A DNA stretch of 64,000 nucleotides from Microbacterium capsulatum. GTDB taxonomy: Bacteria; Actinomycetota; Actinomycetes; Actinomycetales; Microbacteriaceae. The position numbers and the translations under genes were made by a program. The stretch is from assembly GCF_030865425.1 (NCBI RefSeq), contig NZ_JAVFCB010000010.1, positions 1-64,000 of the forward strand. Direction: 5' to 3'. The notes under the pieces are model-generated. The model searched no databases and was not told where the DNA came from. It worked only from the letters and a program-made list of their open reading frames with translations. Of this stretch, positions 1-8,664 are shown piece after piece. Position 1 is the first letter of the stretch. The number at the start of each line of letters is the position of its first letter.

Positions 1-1449
1 TCAGTGCGTGTCTTCGGCTTCGATCTCGGTGCGGTCGCCGGACCACTGGGTGTGGAAGGTGCCGGGCTTGTCGATGCGCTTGTAGGTGTGCGCGCCGAAG
101 AAGTCGCGCTGGCCCTGCACGAGCGCGGCGGGCAGGCGGTCGGCACGGATCCCGTCGTAGTACGACAGCGAGGACGAGAACGCGGGGGAGGGGATCCCGG
201 CCTGCGCGGCGGCGACGACGACGCGGCGCCACGCGGCCTGGGCGCGGGTGAACGCCTCGGCGAAGTACGGGGCCGTCATCAGCACCGGCAGATCCGGGGT
301 CTCGGCGTAGGCGTCCGCGATCCGGTTCAGGAACTGGGCGCGGATGATGCAGCCGCCGCGCCAGATCTTGCTGATCGCGCCGAGGTCGATGTTCCAGCCG
401 TACTCGGCCGCGCCCGCGCGGATCTCGTCGAAGCCCTGCGAGTACGCGACGATCTTCGACGCGTACAGCGCCAGGCGCACGTCCTCGATGAACGCGGCCT
501 CATCCGCCACGACGAACTCCTCCGCCGGGCCGGGGAGGGACCCGGCGACCGCGCGCTGCTCCGGGTGCGAGCTCAGCGAGCGGGCGAAGGTGGCCTCGGC
601 GATGCCGGAGACCGGCACGCCCAGGGACAGCGCGGTCTGCACGGTCCAGGCGCCGGTGCCCTTGGCGCCGGCCTGGTCCAGGATGACGTCGACGAGGGGC
701 TTGCCGGTGGAAGCGTCGACCTGACGGAGCACCTCGGCGGTGATCTCGATCAGGTACGACTCCAGCTCGCCGCGGTTCCACTCCGCGAAGATCTCCGCGA
801 TCTCGGCCGGGCTCTTGCCCGTGCCGCGGCGGATCAGGTCGTACGCCTCGGCGATGAGCTGCATGTCGGCGTACTCGATGCCGTTGTGCACCATCTTCAC
901 GAAGTGCCCGGCGCCGTCGTGGCCGACGTGCGTGACGCACGGCTCGCCCTCGGCGATCGCTGCGATGGAGCGCAGGATCGGGCCGAGCGTGACCCAGGAC
1001 TCGTCGGACCCGCCCGGCATGATCGACGGACCGGTCAGCGCGCCCTCCTCGCCGCCGGAGATCCCCGCGCCGACGAAGTTGATCCCGGTGGAGCGCACCG
1101 CCTTCTCGCGGCGGATCGTGTCCGGGAAGAACGCGTTGCCGCCGTCGACGATGATGTCGCCCGGCTCGAACACCTTGACGAGCTCGTCGATCACCGCGTC
1201 GGTGCCCGCACCGGCCTTGACCATGATGATCGCCGTGCGCGGCTTCGACAGGCTCGCCGCGAACTCCTCGTACGTCGCCGCGGGGATGAAACCGGCCTCC
1301 GGGTGCGCGTCGAGCACGCCCTGCGTCTTCTCGTAGGTGCGGTTGAAGATCGCCACGGTATTGCCCTCGCGGCTCGCGAGGTTGCGGGCGAGATTCGAAC
1401 CCATGACAGCGAGTCCGACGACTCCGATATTGGCAACGGCAGTGGGCAC
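1..1449 (-). CDS. gndA: NADP-dependent 6-phosphogluconate dehydrogenase
   Basis: Oxidative decarboxylation of 6-phosphogluconate to ribulose 5-phosphate in the cytosolic pentose phosphate pathway. The 482-residue length is normal for the long, dimeric bacterial form. Seen: an N-terminal Rossmann motif GLAVMG (residues 12-17), the signature GISGGEEGA (about 130-138), and KMVHNGIEY (185-193) with the catalytic Lys185 and Glu192. The C-terminus runs on to the usual Tyr-Lys-Arg-rich NADP-binding tail. I chose the GTG at 1449 because GAGGAG lies 7 nt upstream and homologues begin there. The frame stays open to 1740, and an ATG at 1566 also has a GGAG, so a 39-residue extension cannot be excluded. 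Divergent from livJ. Confidence 0.95.
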   Translation of the reverse strand: MPTAVANIGVVGLAVMGSNLARNLASREGNTVAIFNRTYEKTQGVLDAHPEAGFIPAATYEEFAASLSKPRTAIIMVKAGAGTDAVIDELVKVFEPGDIIVDGGNAFFPDTIRREKAVRSTGINFVGAGISGGEEGALTGPSIMPGGSDESWVTLGPILRSIAAIAEGEPCVTHVGHDGAGHFVKMVHNGIEYADMQLIAEAYDLIRRGTGKSPAEIAEIFAEWNRGELESYLIEITAEVLRQVDASTGKPLVDVILDQAGAKGTGAWTVQTALSLGVPVSGIAEATFARSLSSHPEQRAVAGSLPGPAEEFVVADEAAFIEDVRLALYASKIVAYSQGFDEIRAGAAEYGWNIDLGAISKIWRGGCIIRAQFLNRIADAYAETPDLPVLMTAPYFAEAFTRAQAAWRRVVVAAAQAGIPSPAFSSSLSYYDGIRADRLPAALVQGQRDFFGAHTYKRIDKPGTFHTQWSGDRTEIEAEDTH

Positions 1450-1745
1450 GGTGATCTCCTCGATGTGTCCGGTGGGGGATGCGTTCAGCGTATCGCTGAC
1501 CCGGCCGGGACCACGGATCCGCGACGGGAGGACGCCGGCGATGAGGCGGAGGAAAGCCGAAGTCATTGCGGTTTTCTCCACCGTGTAACGATCCGAACAA
1601 ACGTGGCTCGTTATCGTGCGCAAACTGGAACTCGCGGGGCTAGTCTCGTGCGATGGGCGGGTGAGCAGCGGTACGCTCGCCACACCTTGATTACATCGGC
1701 GTATCGAAGCGGATCGTCGATGACCCGAATCGGAAGGCAATCACA

Positions 1746-2966
1746 ATGATGCGAAAGAATGCCATCGCCGGTGTCGCCGCAGCAGCGGCACTGCTCCTGT
1801 TGGCGGGGTGCGCGAATCAGGCCGCGACTCCCTCGTCCAGCAGCGGAGGCGCAGGCCAGCCCAACATCCCGACGGTGAGCACGGTCGAGAGTCCGAAGGA
1901 CGCGGTGCTGCCCGCCGGCGACGGGAAGGCCACCTGCTCCAACCTGACCCTCGGCTACATCGGCGCCGAGACCGGTCCGAACGCCCAGCTCGGCATCAAC
2001 ATCGTCAACGGCGTCCAGCTCGCGATCGACCAGCACAACAAGTCCAACCCCGGCTGCCAGGTCAACTTCAAGAAGTTCGACACCGAGGGCGACCCGAACA
2101 AGGCCACCGGCCCGGTGACCCAGGCCGTCAGCGAGGCCGACATCGTCGGCGTCGTCGGCCTGCCGTTCTCCGGCGAGTCGAAGGCCACCGGCAACATCTT
2201 CGAGCAGCAGGGTCTCGTGCACCTGACCCCGTCGGCCACCAACCCCGGTCTGACGAAGAACGGCTGGACGACGTTCTTCCGCGCCCTGGGCAACGACTCC
2301 CAGCAGGGTCCGGCCGCCGCGAAGTTCGTCACCGACACGCTGAAGGCCAAGAAGGTCTACCTCGTGCAGGACGACTCGGACTACGGCATCGGCCTCGCCA
2401 CCGCGACCAGCCAGGCGCTCGGATCCGCGCAGATCGGCAACGACAAGGTCACCACCGGCCAGAAGGACTTCTCAGCCGTGATCTCCAAGATCATGAACGC
2501 GAAGCCCGACGCGGTCTACTACGCCGGCTACTACGCCGAGGCGGCCCCGCTCGACCAGCAGCTGGTCGCCAAGGGCTTCAAGGGTTCGTTCGTCGGCCCT
2601 GACGGCGTGAAGGACGACCAGTTCATCAAGCTGGCCGGTGACGCGTCGAAGAACGCGTTCTTCACCTGCCCCTGCATCCCGGGCGAGCTGCTGACCACCT
2701 TCGAGGGTCAGTACAAGGCCGCGTTCAACGCCGAGCCCGGCACCTACTCGATCGAGGGCTACGACGCCGCGACCGTTCTGCTGAGCGGTATCGACGCCGG
2801 CAAGAACACCCGCGCCGCCCTCAAGGACTGGGTGAAGACCTACGACAAGGACGGACTGAGCAAGAAGTACAAGTGGGACTCCACGGGTGAGCTGCAGGCA
2901 CCCGCGGTGTACGGCTACAAGATCGACAACGGAAAGATCGTCTACATCGGACAGATCGGCAAGTGA
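1746..2966 (+). CDS. livJ: Branched-chain amino acid ABC transporter, substrate-binding lipoprotein
   Basis: Extracytoplasmic binding protein that delivers branched-chain amino acids or a related ligand to the LivHMGF permease. The 406-residue product starts with a short basic segment and a hydrophobic stretch ending in lipobox LLAGC (Cys22), so it should be lipid-anchored to the outer membrane face. The rest matches the type I periplasmic-binding fold of the Leu/Ile/Val family, including a GYIGAETGPNAQLG entry segment and GVVGLPFSGESKATGN. GGAAGG lies about 10 nt before tandem ATG codons at 1746 and 1749. It is the first gene of livJHMGF. The exact ligand (amino acid, amide or urea) cannot be read from sequence. 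Confidence 0.9.
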   Translation: MMRKNAIAGVAAAAALLLLAGCANQAATPSSSSGGAGQPNIPTVSTVESPKDAVLPAGDGKATCSNLTLGYIGAETGPNAQLGINIVNGVQLAIDQHNKSNPGCQVNFKKFDTEGDPNKATGPVTQAVSEADIVGVVGLPFSGESKATGNIFEQQGLVHLTPSATNPGLTKNGWTTFFRALGNDSQQGPAAAKFVTDTLKAKKVYLVQDDSDYGIGLATATSQALGSAQIGNDKVTTGQKDFSAVISKIMNAKPDAVYYAGYYAEAAPLDQQLVAKGFKGSFVGPDGVKDDQFIKLAGDASKNAFFTCPCIPGELLTTFEGQYKAAFNAEPGTYSIEGYDAATVLLSGIDAGKNTRAALKDWVKTYDKDGLSKKYKWDSTGELQAPAVYGYKIDNGKIVYIGQIGK

Positions 2967-2971
2967 TCGAC

Positions 2972-3009
2972 GGATCCCGCGGCGCGACCCCCGTCGCGCC
3001 GCGGGATCC
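2972..3009 (+). terminator. 17-bp perfect hairpin between livJ and livH
   Basis: Arms 2972-2988 and 2993-3009 are perfectly complementary with a 4-nt CCCC loop, followed by TTT. It starts 5 bp after the livJ stop and precedes livH. In solute-binding-protein operons such a hairpin usually protects the mRNA of the first gene and partly terminates transcription, raising binding protein over permease. Whether it does so here is inference. Confidence 0.8.
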
Positions 3010-3064
3010 TTTCCCCCTGCTCTCTCCTGGCGCAATGACGCGCCCCCTGTGGAAGCGAACCTGA

Positions 3065-4120
3065 ATGCTGGATCTCGTCGCCCTGTCCGTCGTGCACGCG
3101 GACTCGTCCTGGATCAATTTCGACATCAACGCCCTGTTCCAGAACTTCTGGAGCACCACCTTCGACGGCCTGACGTTCGGCGCCGTGTACGGACTCATCG
3201 CGGTCGGATACACGCTCGTCTACGGCGTCCTCAGCCTCATCAACTTCGCCCACTCCGAGGTCTTCATCGTGGGTGCGTTCGGCGTGGTCATCACGCTGAC
3301 CTCGCTCGGTTTCGGACCGAGCGCCCCGACCATCGGCCCGGCCGCGATCATCATGGATCTGCTGCTGGCGCTCGTCGTCGGCATGATCTGCTCGGCGGCC
3401 ACCGCGTTCATCGTCGAACGCGCGGCCTACAGACCGCTGCGCAAACGCAACGCCCCCCGGCTCGCGTTCCTGATCACCGCGATCGGCGTCTCGTTCGCGA
3501 TCCAGTACATCATCTTCATCCTGCCCAAGTTGTCCCTGCTGCCGGGCCTGGGCTTCCTGAACTCGATCGGCGGCGGCAACGCCCAGCCCGCCGTGGTGAT
3601 GTACATCCCGAGCCCGGTCTTCGACGTGTTCGGCACGATCATCACCGACCAGCAGATCATCATCGTCGTCGCTGCGATCCTGCTGATGATCGGCACCGAC
3701 ATGTTCATCCGCCGCAGCCGCACCGGCCGCGGTATCCGCGCGGTCGCGCAGGATCCGGACACCGCGACCCTGATGGGCGTCTCGAAGGAGCGCACCATCG
3801 TGATCACGTTCATCATCGGCGGTCTGCTCGCCGGCGCCGCGGCCCTGTTCTACATCATGCTGGTCCCGTCCGGCGTCATCTACAACGGCGGGTTCATCCT
3901 CGGTGTCAAGGCGTTCGCCGCCGCGGTGCTCGGCGGCATCGGCAACGTCCGCGGAGCCCTGCTCGGCGGCATCCTGCTCGGCATCGTCGGCAACTACGGA
4001 CAGATCCTGCTCGGCGATTCCCAGTGGACGGACGTCGTCGCGTTCGTGATCCTCGTTCTGGTCCTGCTGGTGCGTCCGACCGGCATCCTCGGCAGCACCC
4101 TCGGAAGGAGCAAGGCATGA
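3065..4120 (+). CDS. livH: Branched-chain amino acid ABC transporter permease LivH
   Basis: Inner-membrane permease of the Liv system, 351 residues. The family hallmark GLTFGAVYGLIAVGYTLVYG occurs near residue 40, followed by about eight hydrophobic segments. The cytoplasmic loop containing RAVAQDPDTATLMGVS (about 225-240) is the usual contact for the ATPases. A non-homologous stretch of about 25 residues precedes the core. GGAAGCGAACCTG lies just upstream of the ATG. The stop overlaps the livM start in an ATGA, so the two are translationally coupled. Confidence 0.92.
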   Translation: MLDLVALSVVHADSSWINFDINALFQNFWSTTFDGLTFGAVYGLIAVGYTLVYGVLSLINFAHSEVFIVGAFGVVITLTSLGFGPSAPTIGPAAIIMDLLLALVVGMICSAATAFIVERAAYRPLRKRNAPRLAFLITAIGVSFAIQYIIFILPKLSLLPGLGFLNSIGGGNAQPAVVMYIPSPVFDVFGTIITDQQIIIVVAAILLMIGTDMFIRRSRTGRGIRAVAQDPDTATLMGVSKERTIVITFIIGGLLAGAAALFYIMLVPSGVIYNGGFILGVKAFAAAVLGGIGNVRGALLGGILLGIVGNYGQILLGDSQWTDVVAFVILVLVLLVRPTGILGSTLGRSKA

Positions 4121-5316
4121 GCGCCTCAGCCGACGGTCCCCGTCCTCTCCCCACAGCGGAGTCGGCGCGCGAGACGATCGAGACCGAATCGGTCGCCACC
4201 GTCCGCCGCGGCCCGTTCCGCGGCCTCCGCGAGCGCTGGAACGAGCTGTCCCGGCCGACGCAGTGGGCGTGGATGCTCATCGTCGTCGCGATCGCCTACG
4301 CGATGCCGTACATCAACTTCTTCCCGCTGACCACGGCCCCGGGCAACGACTGGCCGCTGGCCCTGTTCGCGATGGCGGTGTACGCGCTCGTCGCCGTCGG
4401 CCTGAACATCGTCGTCGGCTACACGGGCCTGCTCGACCTGGGCTATGTGGCCTTCTTCGCGGTCGGCTCGTACACCGCGGCGATGTTCACGAGCCCCGAC
4501 TCCCCGTATCTGAAGATCCCGTACCTGTGGACGCTTCCGCTGGCGATGGTGATCGCGATGATCTTCGGCGTCGTCCTGGGCGTGCCCACGCTGCGCCTGC
4601 GTGGCGACTACCTCGCGATCGTCACGCTCGGGTTCGGTGAGATCGTGCGGATCCTGGCGACCATCATCCCGGCGATGAAGGGCCAGGTCGGCTTCCAGAA
4701 CGTCGGACGCCCGCCGGGCGTCGCGCCGAACGGGGTGCCGATCTTCGCGAACTCGAACGGCACGCCCTGGTACTGGCTGACGGTCACGATCCTGATCATC
4801 GTCCTGCTGCTCGCGGGCAACCTGGAGCGCTCGCGCGTCGGCCGCGCCCTGGTCGCGATCCGCGAGGACGAGGACGCGGCGGAGACGATGGGTGTGCCCA
4901 CGTTCAAGTACAAGGTGTGGGCGTTCGCACTCGGCGCGAGCGTCGGCGGTCTCTCCGGGGCGCTGTTCGCCGGCCAGGTCGGCTTCGTGAACAACCAGAA
5001 GTTCGACGTGCAGACCTCGATCCTGTTCCTGGCCGCCGTCGTGCTCGGCGGCACGGGCAACAAGGTCGGCGCGATCCTCGGTGGCGCGATCGTCGCGTAC
5101 ATCCCGCTCCGGTTCACCGCGGTGGCCGACTACAAGTACCTCATCTTCGGCGTCGCGCTCGTGATCCTGATGATCTTCCGGTCGCAGGGCCTGATCCCGG
5201 CGAAGATGCGGCTGATGGCCTACGCCCGCAAGGCGGCCGAATGGGTCGCGCCGCCGAAGACACCGGCGACACCGCCGCCCTCGGCGGCCCCGCCCAAGGA
5301 AGGGAGCGCCTCGTGA
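4117..5316 (+). CDS. livM: Branched-chain amino acid ABC transporter permease LivM
   Basis: Second permease subunit, 399 residues, starting at the ATG that overlaps the livH stop and preceded by GGAAGGAGCAAGGC. The core has the family motif [20 protein letters not shown] and the downstream loop [15 protein letters not shown]. It carries an unusual hydrophilic N-terminal extension of about 45 residues and a proline/alanine-rich C-terminal tail of about 25 residues, both outside the conserved core. The stop overlaps the GTG of livG. Confidence 0.92.
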   Translation: MSASADGPRPLPTAESARETIETESVATVRRGPFRGLRERWNELSRPTQWAWMLIVVAIAYAMPYINFFPLTTAPGNDWPLALFAMAVYALVAVGLNIVVGYTGLLDLGYVAFFAVGSYTAAMFTSPDSPYLKIPYLWTLPLAMVIAMIFGVVLGVPTLRLRGDYLAIVTLGFGEIVRILATIIPAMKGQVGFQNVGRPPGVAPNGVPIFANSNGTPWYWLTVTILIIVLLLAGNLERSRVGRALVAIREDEDAAETMGVPTFKYKVWAFALGASVGGLSGALFAGQVGFVNNQKFDVQTSILFLAAVVLGGTGNKVGAILGGAIVAYIPLRFTAVADYKYLIFGVALVILMIFRSQGLIPAKMRLMAYARKAAEWVAPPKTPATPPPSAAPPKEGSAS

Positions 5317-6224
5317 CCGAAGAGACCCCGGAGCCGGTGGAGCCGGTCGAGGTGCCCGTCGACGGCGGTGAGCCTGACATCGTCTCCGGCGAGGCGCCGC
5401 CGCTGGTCGAGGGCGCGGAGTCGGAGCGGCCGATCGAGGTCGAGGTCGGCGAGAAGCTCGTCGAGGTGAGGAACCTCACGGTGAAGTTCGGCGGCCTCAC
5501 GGCGCTCGACGACGTCACCTTCGACATCAAGCGCGGAGAGATCCTCGGACTCATCGGACCGAACGGCGCCGGCAAGACGACCTGCTTCAACGCGATGACC
5601 GGCGTCTACCGGCCCACCAGCGGCGACGTGCTCCTGGAGGGGCAGTCGGTCAAGGGGCGCAAGCAGCACCAGATCACCCGCCTCGGCATGGCGCGCACGT
5701 TCCAGAACATCCGCCTGTTCGGCGAGATGACGGCCCTGGAGAACGTCGTCGTCGGCCTGGACGCGCGGCACCGCACGTCGGTGCCGGGTGCACTGATCCG
5801 CTCGCCGCGGCACGTGCGCGAGGAGCGGTCGTCGGTCGACAGGGCGATGGCCCTGCTCGAGTTCGTCGGCATCTCCCAGCACGCGCAGAAGCGTTCGCGG
5901 GACCTGTCCTACGGATCCCAGCGCCGCCTCGAGATCGCGCGCGCCCTCGCCACCGACCCCAAGCTGCTCTGCCTGGACGAGCCGGCCGCCGGCTTCAACC
6001 CCGCGGAGAAGGAGGACCTGATGGCGCTCATCCGGTCCATCCGCGACGAGGGGTACACCGTGCTGCTCATCGAGCACGACATGAAGCTCGTGATGGGCGT
6101 CACCGACCGCATCGTGGTGCTGGAGTTCGGCAAGAAGATCGCCGACGACCTGCCCCCGGTCATCCGCAACGACCCGCGCGTGATCGCCGCCTACCTGGGA
6201 GTGCCCGAAGATGACGTTGCTTGA
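5313..6224 (+). CDS. livG: Branched-chain amino acid ABC transporter ATP-binding protein LivG
   Basis: ATPase of the Liv importer, 303 residues. Walker A is GPNGAGKTT (82-90), the signature appears in the variant [15 protein letters not shown], and Walker B is [10 protein letters not shown]. The following segment FNPAEKEDL is typical of LivG. The first 47 residues are an acidic, proline- and valine-rich extension absent from ordinary LivG proteins. The GTG start is forced by coupling to livM (GTGA), and the extension is in the same open frame. Confidence 0.92.
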   Translation: MTEETPEPVEPVEVPVDGGEPDIVSGEAPPLVEGAESERPIEVEVGEKLVEVRNLTVKFGGLTALDDVTFDIKRGEILGLIGPNGAGKTTCFNAMTGVYRPTSGDVLLEGQSVKGRKQHQITRLGMARTFQNIRLFGEMTALENVVVGLDARHRTSVPGALIRSPRHVREERSSVDRAMALLEFVGISQHAQKRSRDLSYGSQRRLEIARALATDPKLLCLDEPAAGFNPAEKEDLMALIRSIRDEGYTVLLIEHDMKLVMGVTDRIVVLEFGKKIADDLPPVIRNDPRVIAAYLGVPEDDVA

Positions 6225-6924
6225 GCTGAAGGACATCTCCGTCCACTACGGGCGGATCAAGGCGATCCACGACATCTCCTTCTCCGTGGAGGAGGGCGAG
6301 ATCGTCACTCTGATCGGCGCGAACGGCGCCGGCAAGACGACCACCATGCGCACGATCTCCGGGCTGCTCCAGCCGTCGAGCGGATCCATCCTGTTCGACG
6401 GGCAGGACATCACGAAGATGAAGGCGCACGTGCGCGTCGTGCACGGGATCTCGCAGGCTCCCGAGGGCCGGGGGATCTTCCCCGGCATGACGGTGCTGGA
6501 GAACCTCGACATGGGCACGTTCGGCCTGAAGAACAAGTCGGGCGTCGCGGAGTCGTACGAGCGCGTGTTCTCGCTGTTCCCGCGCCTCGACGAGCGCAAG
6601 AAGCAGCTCGGCGGCACGATGTCGGGCGGCGAGCAGCAGATGCTCGCGATCGGCCGCGCGCTGATGTCGCAGCCGCGCGTGCTGCTGCTCGACGAGCCGT
6701 CGATGGGACTCGCGCCGCAGTTCATCCGGCAGATCTTCAAGATCATCACCGAGATCAACGCGCAGGGCACGACCGTGCTGCTGGTCGAGCAGAACGCCAA
6801 CCAGGCTCTGGCCAGGGCGCATCGCGCGTTCGTGCTGGAGACCGGCGCGATCACCCGCACCGGCACCGGCAAGGAGCTGCTCGCGGACCCGGCGGTGAAG
6901 GAGGCCTACCTCGGCGTCGGCTGA
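6211..6924 (+). CDS. livF: Branched-chain amino acid ABC transporter ATP-binding protein LivF
   Basis: Second ATPase of the Liv importer, 237 residues, normal length. Walker A is GANGAGKTT (36-44), the signature is MSGGEQQMLAIGRAL, and Walker B is VLLLDEPSMGLAP; the SMGLAP run is diagnostic of LivF. It starts inside the 3' end of livG (14-nt overlap) with GGGAG upstream, so it is coupled. It is the last gene of the operon and is followed by a hairpin at 6945-6979. Confidence 0.93.
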   Translation: MTLLELKDISVHYGRIKAIHDISFSVEEGEIVTLIGANGAGKTTTMRTISGLLQPSSGSILFDGQDITKMKAHVRVVHGISQAPEGRGIFPGMTVLENLDMGTFGLKNKSGVAESYERVFSLFPRLDERKKQLGGTMSGGEQQMLAIGRALMSQPRVLLLDEPSMGLAPQFIRQIFKIITEINAQGTTVLLVEQNANQALARAHRAFVLETGAITRTGTGKELLADPAVKEAYLGVG

Positions 6925-6944
6925 GGCCGGCGACCGACAGCAGA

Positions 6945-6979
6945 AGAACCGCGTCGTCCGTCTCGGGCGGCGCGGTTCT
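6945..6979. terminator. Bidirectional hairpin terminator between livF and a small membrane-protein gene
   Basis: A 16-bp stem (6945-6960 with 6964-6979, two G-T pairs) and a TCT loop lie between convergent genes. No T-run follows on the plus strand, which is common in high-GC actinobacteria. Confidence 0.75.
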
Positions 6980-6993
6980 GCGGTGTCCGGGCG

Positions 6994-7119
6994 TCAGTCC
7001 TTGCGGTAGCCGGAGCGGCCCAGCGCGAACAGCGCGCCGAAGCAGAGCACAGTGGCGCCGACCGCCATGAGGCCGATCAGCCAGGCGAGCGCTTCAGTGA
7101 GGAACACACCATCGGTCAT
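6994..7119 (-). CDS. 41-residue single-pass membrane microprotein, unknown function
   Basis: The product of 41 residues has a single long hydrophobic segment (about residues 9-33, with LAWLIGLMAVGATVLCFGAL) flanked by an acidic N-terminus and a basic tail ending GRSGYRKD. No longer gene lies here. Support for a real gene: TAGGCT (7126-7131, minus strand) is followed after exactly 6 nt by the ATG, the same leaderless layout used by many neighbours, and a bidirectional terminator follows the stop. I cannot name a family. The shape (one membrane helix, positive inside) would fit a regulator or subunit of a membrane complex. Confidence 0.65.
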   Translation of the reverse strand: MTDGVFLTEALAWLIGLMAVGATVLCFGALFALGRSGYRKD

Positions 7120-7125
7120 GGCTCC

Positions 7126-7131
7126 AGCCTA
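7126..7131 (-). promoter_or_regulatory. -10 element of leaderless promoter for the 41-residue membrane protein
   Basis: TAGGCT on the minus strand ends 6 nt before the ATG at 7119. This places the transcript start at or next to the start codon. Confidence 0.5.
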
Positions 7132-7158
7132 GCGTCCGCGCCGTCCAGCGAAGTCGGG

Positions 7159-7164
7159 TAACAT
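7159..7164 (+). promoter_or_regulatory. Candidate -10 for rplY with a long leader
   Basis: TAACAT is the best TANNNT match upstream of rplY. Transcription from it would give a leader of about 155 nt (7171-7328) that holds GC-rich palindromic stretches such as GTGCGCGCAC. No known riboswitch is recognisable. Confidence 0.3.
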
Positions 7165-7328
7165 GGACGGGTCCTCGGCGAGGGATGGCGCACGTGCGCG
7201 CACATCCGTGATCGACGCGGCGAGCCCGAGCTCTCTTCGAGTGCGGTGCTCTCCTTCCGTCGTCGTGTCGAGACGACAGATCAGACCACCCGCGCAGCCC
7301 GATGCCGCGCGTGAAGAAGGAGAACACC

Positions 7329-7949
7329 ATGTCCGAAGACACCAAGGTCACCGCCGAGCTCCGCACCGGCTTCGGCAAGGGCTTCGCCCGCCGCCTCCGC
7401 GCCGCCGGCCAGATCCCCGCCGTCATCTACGGCCACGGCACCGAGCCGGTCCACGTCGCGCTGCCGGGCCACCAGGTCTCGCTGATCATCCGCCGCGCCA
7501 ACGCGCTGCTCGAGCTCGACATCGAGGGCAAGGCCCAGCTCGCGCTCGTCAAGGACGTGCAGAAGGACCCGGTGCACCAGATCATCGAGCACATCGACCT
7601 GCTCGTCGTGAAGAAGGGCGAGAAGGTCGCCGTCGACCTCCCCGTCGTCCTCGTGGGCGAGTCGGCCGCCGGCACCATCGCGAACCTCGACGCGACCCAC
7701 CTGTCGGTCGAGGCCGAGGCCACCCACATCCCCGAGCACGTCGAGGTCTCCGTCGAGGGCCTCGAGGACGGCACGCACATCACCGCCGCCGACGTGAAGC
7801 TCCCGCAGGGCGTCACCCTCGTCGCCGACCCGGAGACCCTCGTCGTCGCCGTCTCGGTGCCCGCCGCCGCGATCGCGGCCGAGGAGGCCATCGCGGCCGC
7901 CGACGAGGCCGTCGCCGAGGCTCAGGCCGAGGAGGCCGCCGCGGAGTGA
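7329..7949 (+). CDS. rplY: Large-subunit ribosomal protein L25 / general stress protein Ctc
   Basis: The long (CTC/TL5) form of L25, which binds 5S rRNA in the large subunit. The 206-residue product has an N-terminal L25 beta-barrel (about 1-95; [26 protein letters not shown]) and a C-terminal TL5 domain (about 100-185; [14 protein letters not shown]). The C-terminus is an Ala/Glu-rich low-complexity tail. I chose the ATG at 7329 because GAAGGAGA lies about 5 nt upstream; an in-frame upstream ATG at 7302 lacks one. pth follows, an order common in actinobacteria. Confidence 0.93.
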   Translation: MSEDTKVTAELRTGFGKGFARRLRAAGQIPAVIYGHGTEPVHVALPGHQVSLIIRRANALLELDIEGKAQLALVKDVQKDPVHQIIEHIDLLVVKKGEKVAVDLPVVLVGESAAGTIANLDATHLSVEAEATHIPEHVEVSVEGLEDGTHITAADVKLPQGVTLVADPETLVVAVSVPAAAIAAEEAIAAADEAVAEAQAEEAAAE

Positions 7950-7973
7950 TCCTGCGGCTCTGAAGAGCTCGAG

Positions 7974-8002
7974 AAGGGGGTGCGACCTGGTCGCGCCCCC
8001 TT
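7974..8002 (+). terminator. Terminator after rplY
   Basis: A GGGGG-TGCGA arm pairs with TCGCGCCCCC around a CCTGG loop, flanked by AA/TT and then a pyrimidine-rich TTCTCCTTTCC. This is a classical intrinsic terminator between rplY and pth. Confidence 0.8.
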
Positions 8003-8048
8003 TCTCCTTTCCTGAGGCTCCCCGTTCGGGGATCACCCCGCGCTCCGG

Positions 8049-8054
8049 CAGGAT
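8049..8054 (+). promoter_or_regulatory. -10 element of leaderless promoter for pth
   Basis: CAGGAT ends 7 nt before the ATG at 8062. No Shine-Dalgarno is present, so a leaderless transcript is likely. This supports 8062 over the in-frame ATG at 8053. Confidence 0.45.
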
Positions 8055-8061
8055 GGATGAC

Positions 8062-8643
8062 ATGGCGCAGACGTGGCTGGTGGTGGGGCTCGGCAACCCG
8101 GGTCCGAAGTACGCGGCGACCCGGCACAACGTCGGGCAGATGGTCGTGGACGAGCTCGCCGCGCGGCGCGGCGAGAACTTCCGTGAGCACAAGGCCGGCG
8201 CGCGGGTCGTGGAGACCTGGCTGCGCCCGGGCGGCGACAAGCTCGTGCTCGCCAAGCCGAACTCGTACATGAACGTGTCCGGCGCCCCGGTCGGGGCGCT
8301 CGCGAAGTTCTACTCGGTGCCGCCGGAGCGGATCGTGCTCGTGCACGACGAGCTCGACATCCCCTTCGACACGATCAAGCTCAAGGTCGGGGGAGGCCAC
8401 GGCGGGCACAACGGCATCCGCGACGTCGCCCGGGTCCTGACCACTCCCGACTTCCCTCGCGTGCGGGTCGGGATCGGGCGCCCGCCGGGGCGCCAGGATC
8501 CCGCCGACTGGGTGCTGGCGCCGTTCGGCGCCGCAGAGCGCCCGAATCTGCCGATCCTCATCGCGGATGCGGCGGACGCGGTGGAGCAGCTCCTCGGCGA
8601 GGGACTGATCGCGGCGCAGCAGAAGCACCACGCCCCGCGGTGA
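8062..8643 (+). CDS. pth: Peptidyl-tRNA hydrolase
   Basis: Releases peptides from peptidyl-tRNA that drops off ribosomes. The 193-residue length is typical. Seen: GLGNPG (9-14) with catalytic Asn12, RHN with catalytic His22, and VHDELDIP with the third catalytic residue Asp. [12 protein letters not shown] is the family's glycine-rich loop. Expression appears independent of rplY, because a terminator lies between them and a -10 element sits directly before this start. Confidence 0.95.
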   Translation: MAQTWLVVGLGNPGPKYAATRHNVGQMVVDELAARRGENFREHKAGARVVETWLRPGGDKLVLAKPNSYMNVSGAPVGALAKFYSVPPERIVLVHDELDIPFDTIKLKVGGGHGGHNGIRDVARVLTTPDFPRVRVGIGRPPGRQDPADWVLAPFGAAERPNLPILIADAADAVEQLLGEGLIAAQQKHHAPR

Positions 8644-8664
8644 GCGGACCGGTGCCCGTGCTGG

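Noticed and set aside
1450..1566. 39-residue N-terminal extension of gndA
   Set aside because: The frame is open and an upstream ATG has a GGAG, but the GTG at 1449 has a better ribosome site and matches the normal protein start.
4..1749. 581-codon open frame opposite gndA
   Set aside because: It is the mirror of the gndA codon pattern; gndA is complete with catalytic residues.
7302..7328. Upstream ATG of rplY
   Set aside because: It is in frame but lacks a ribosome site, while the ATG at 7329 has GAAGGAGA at good spacing.
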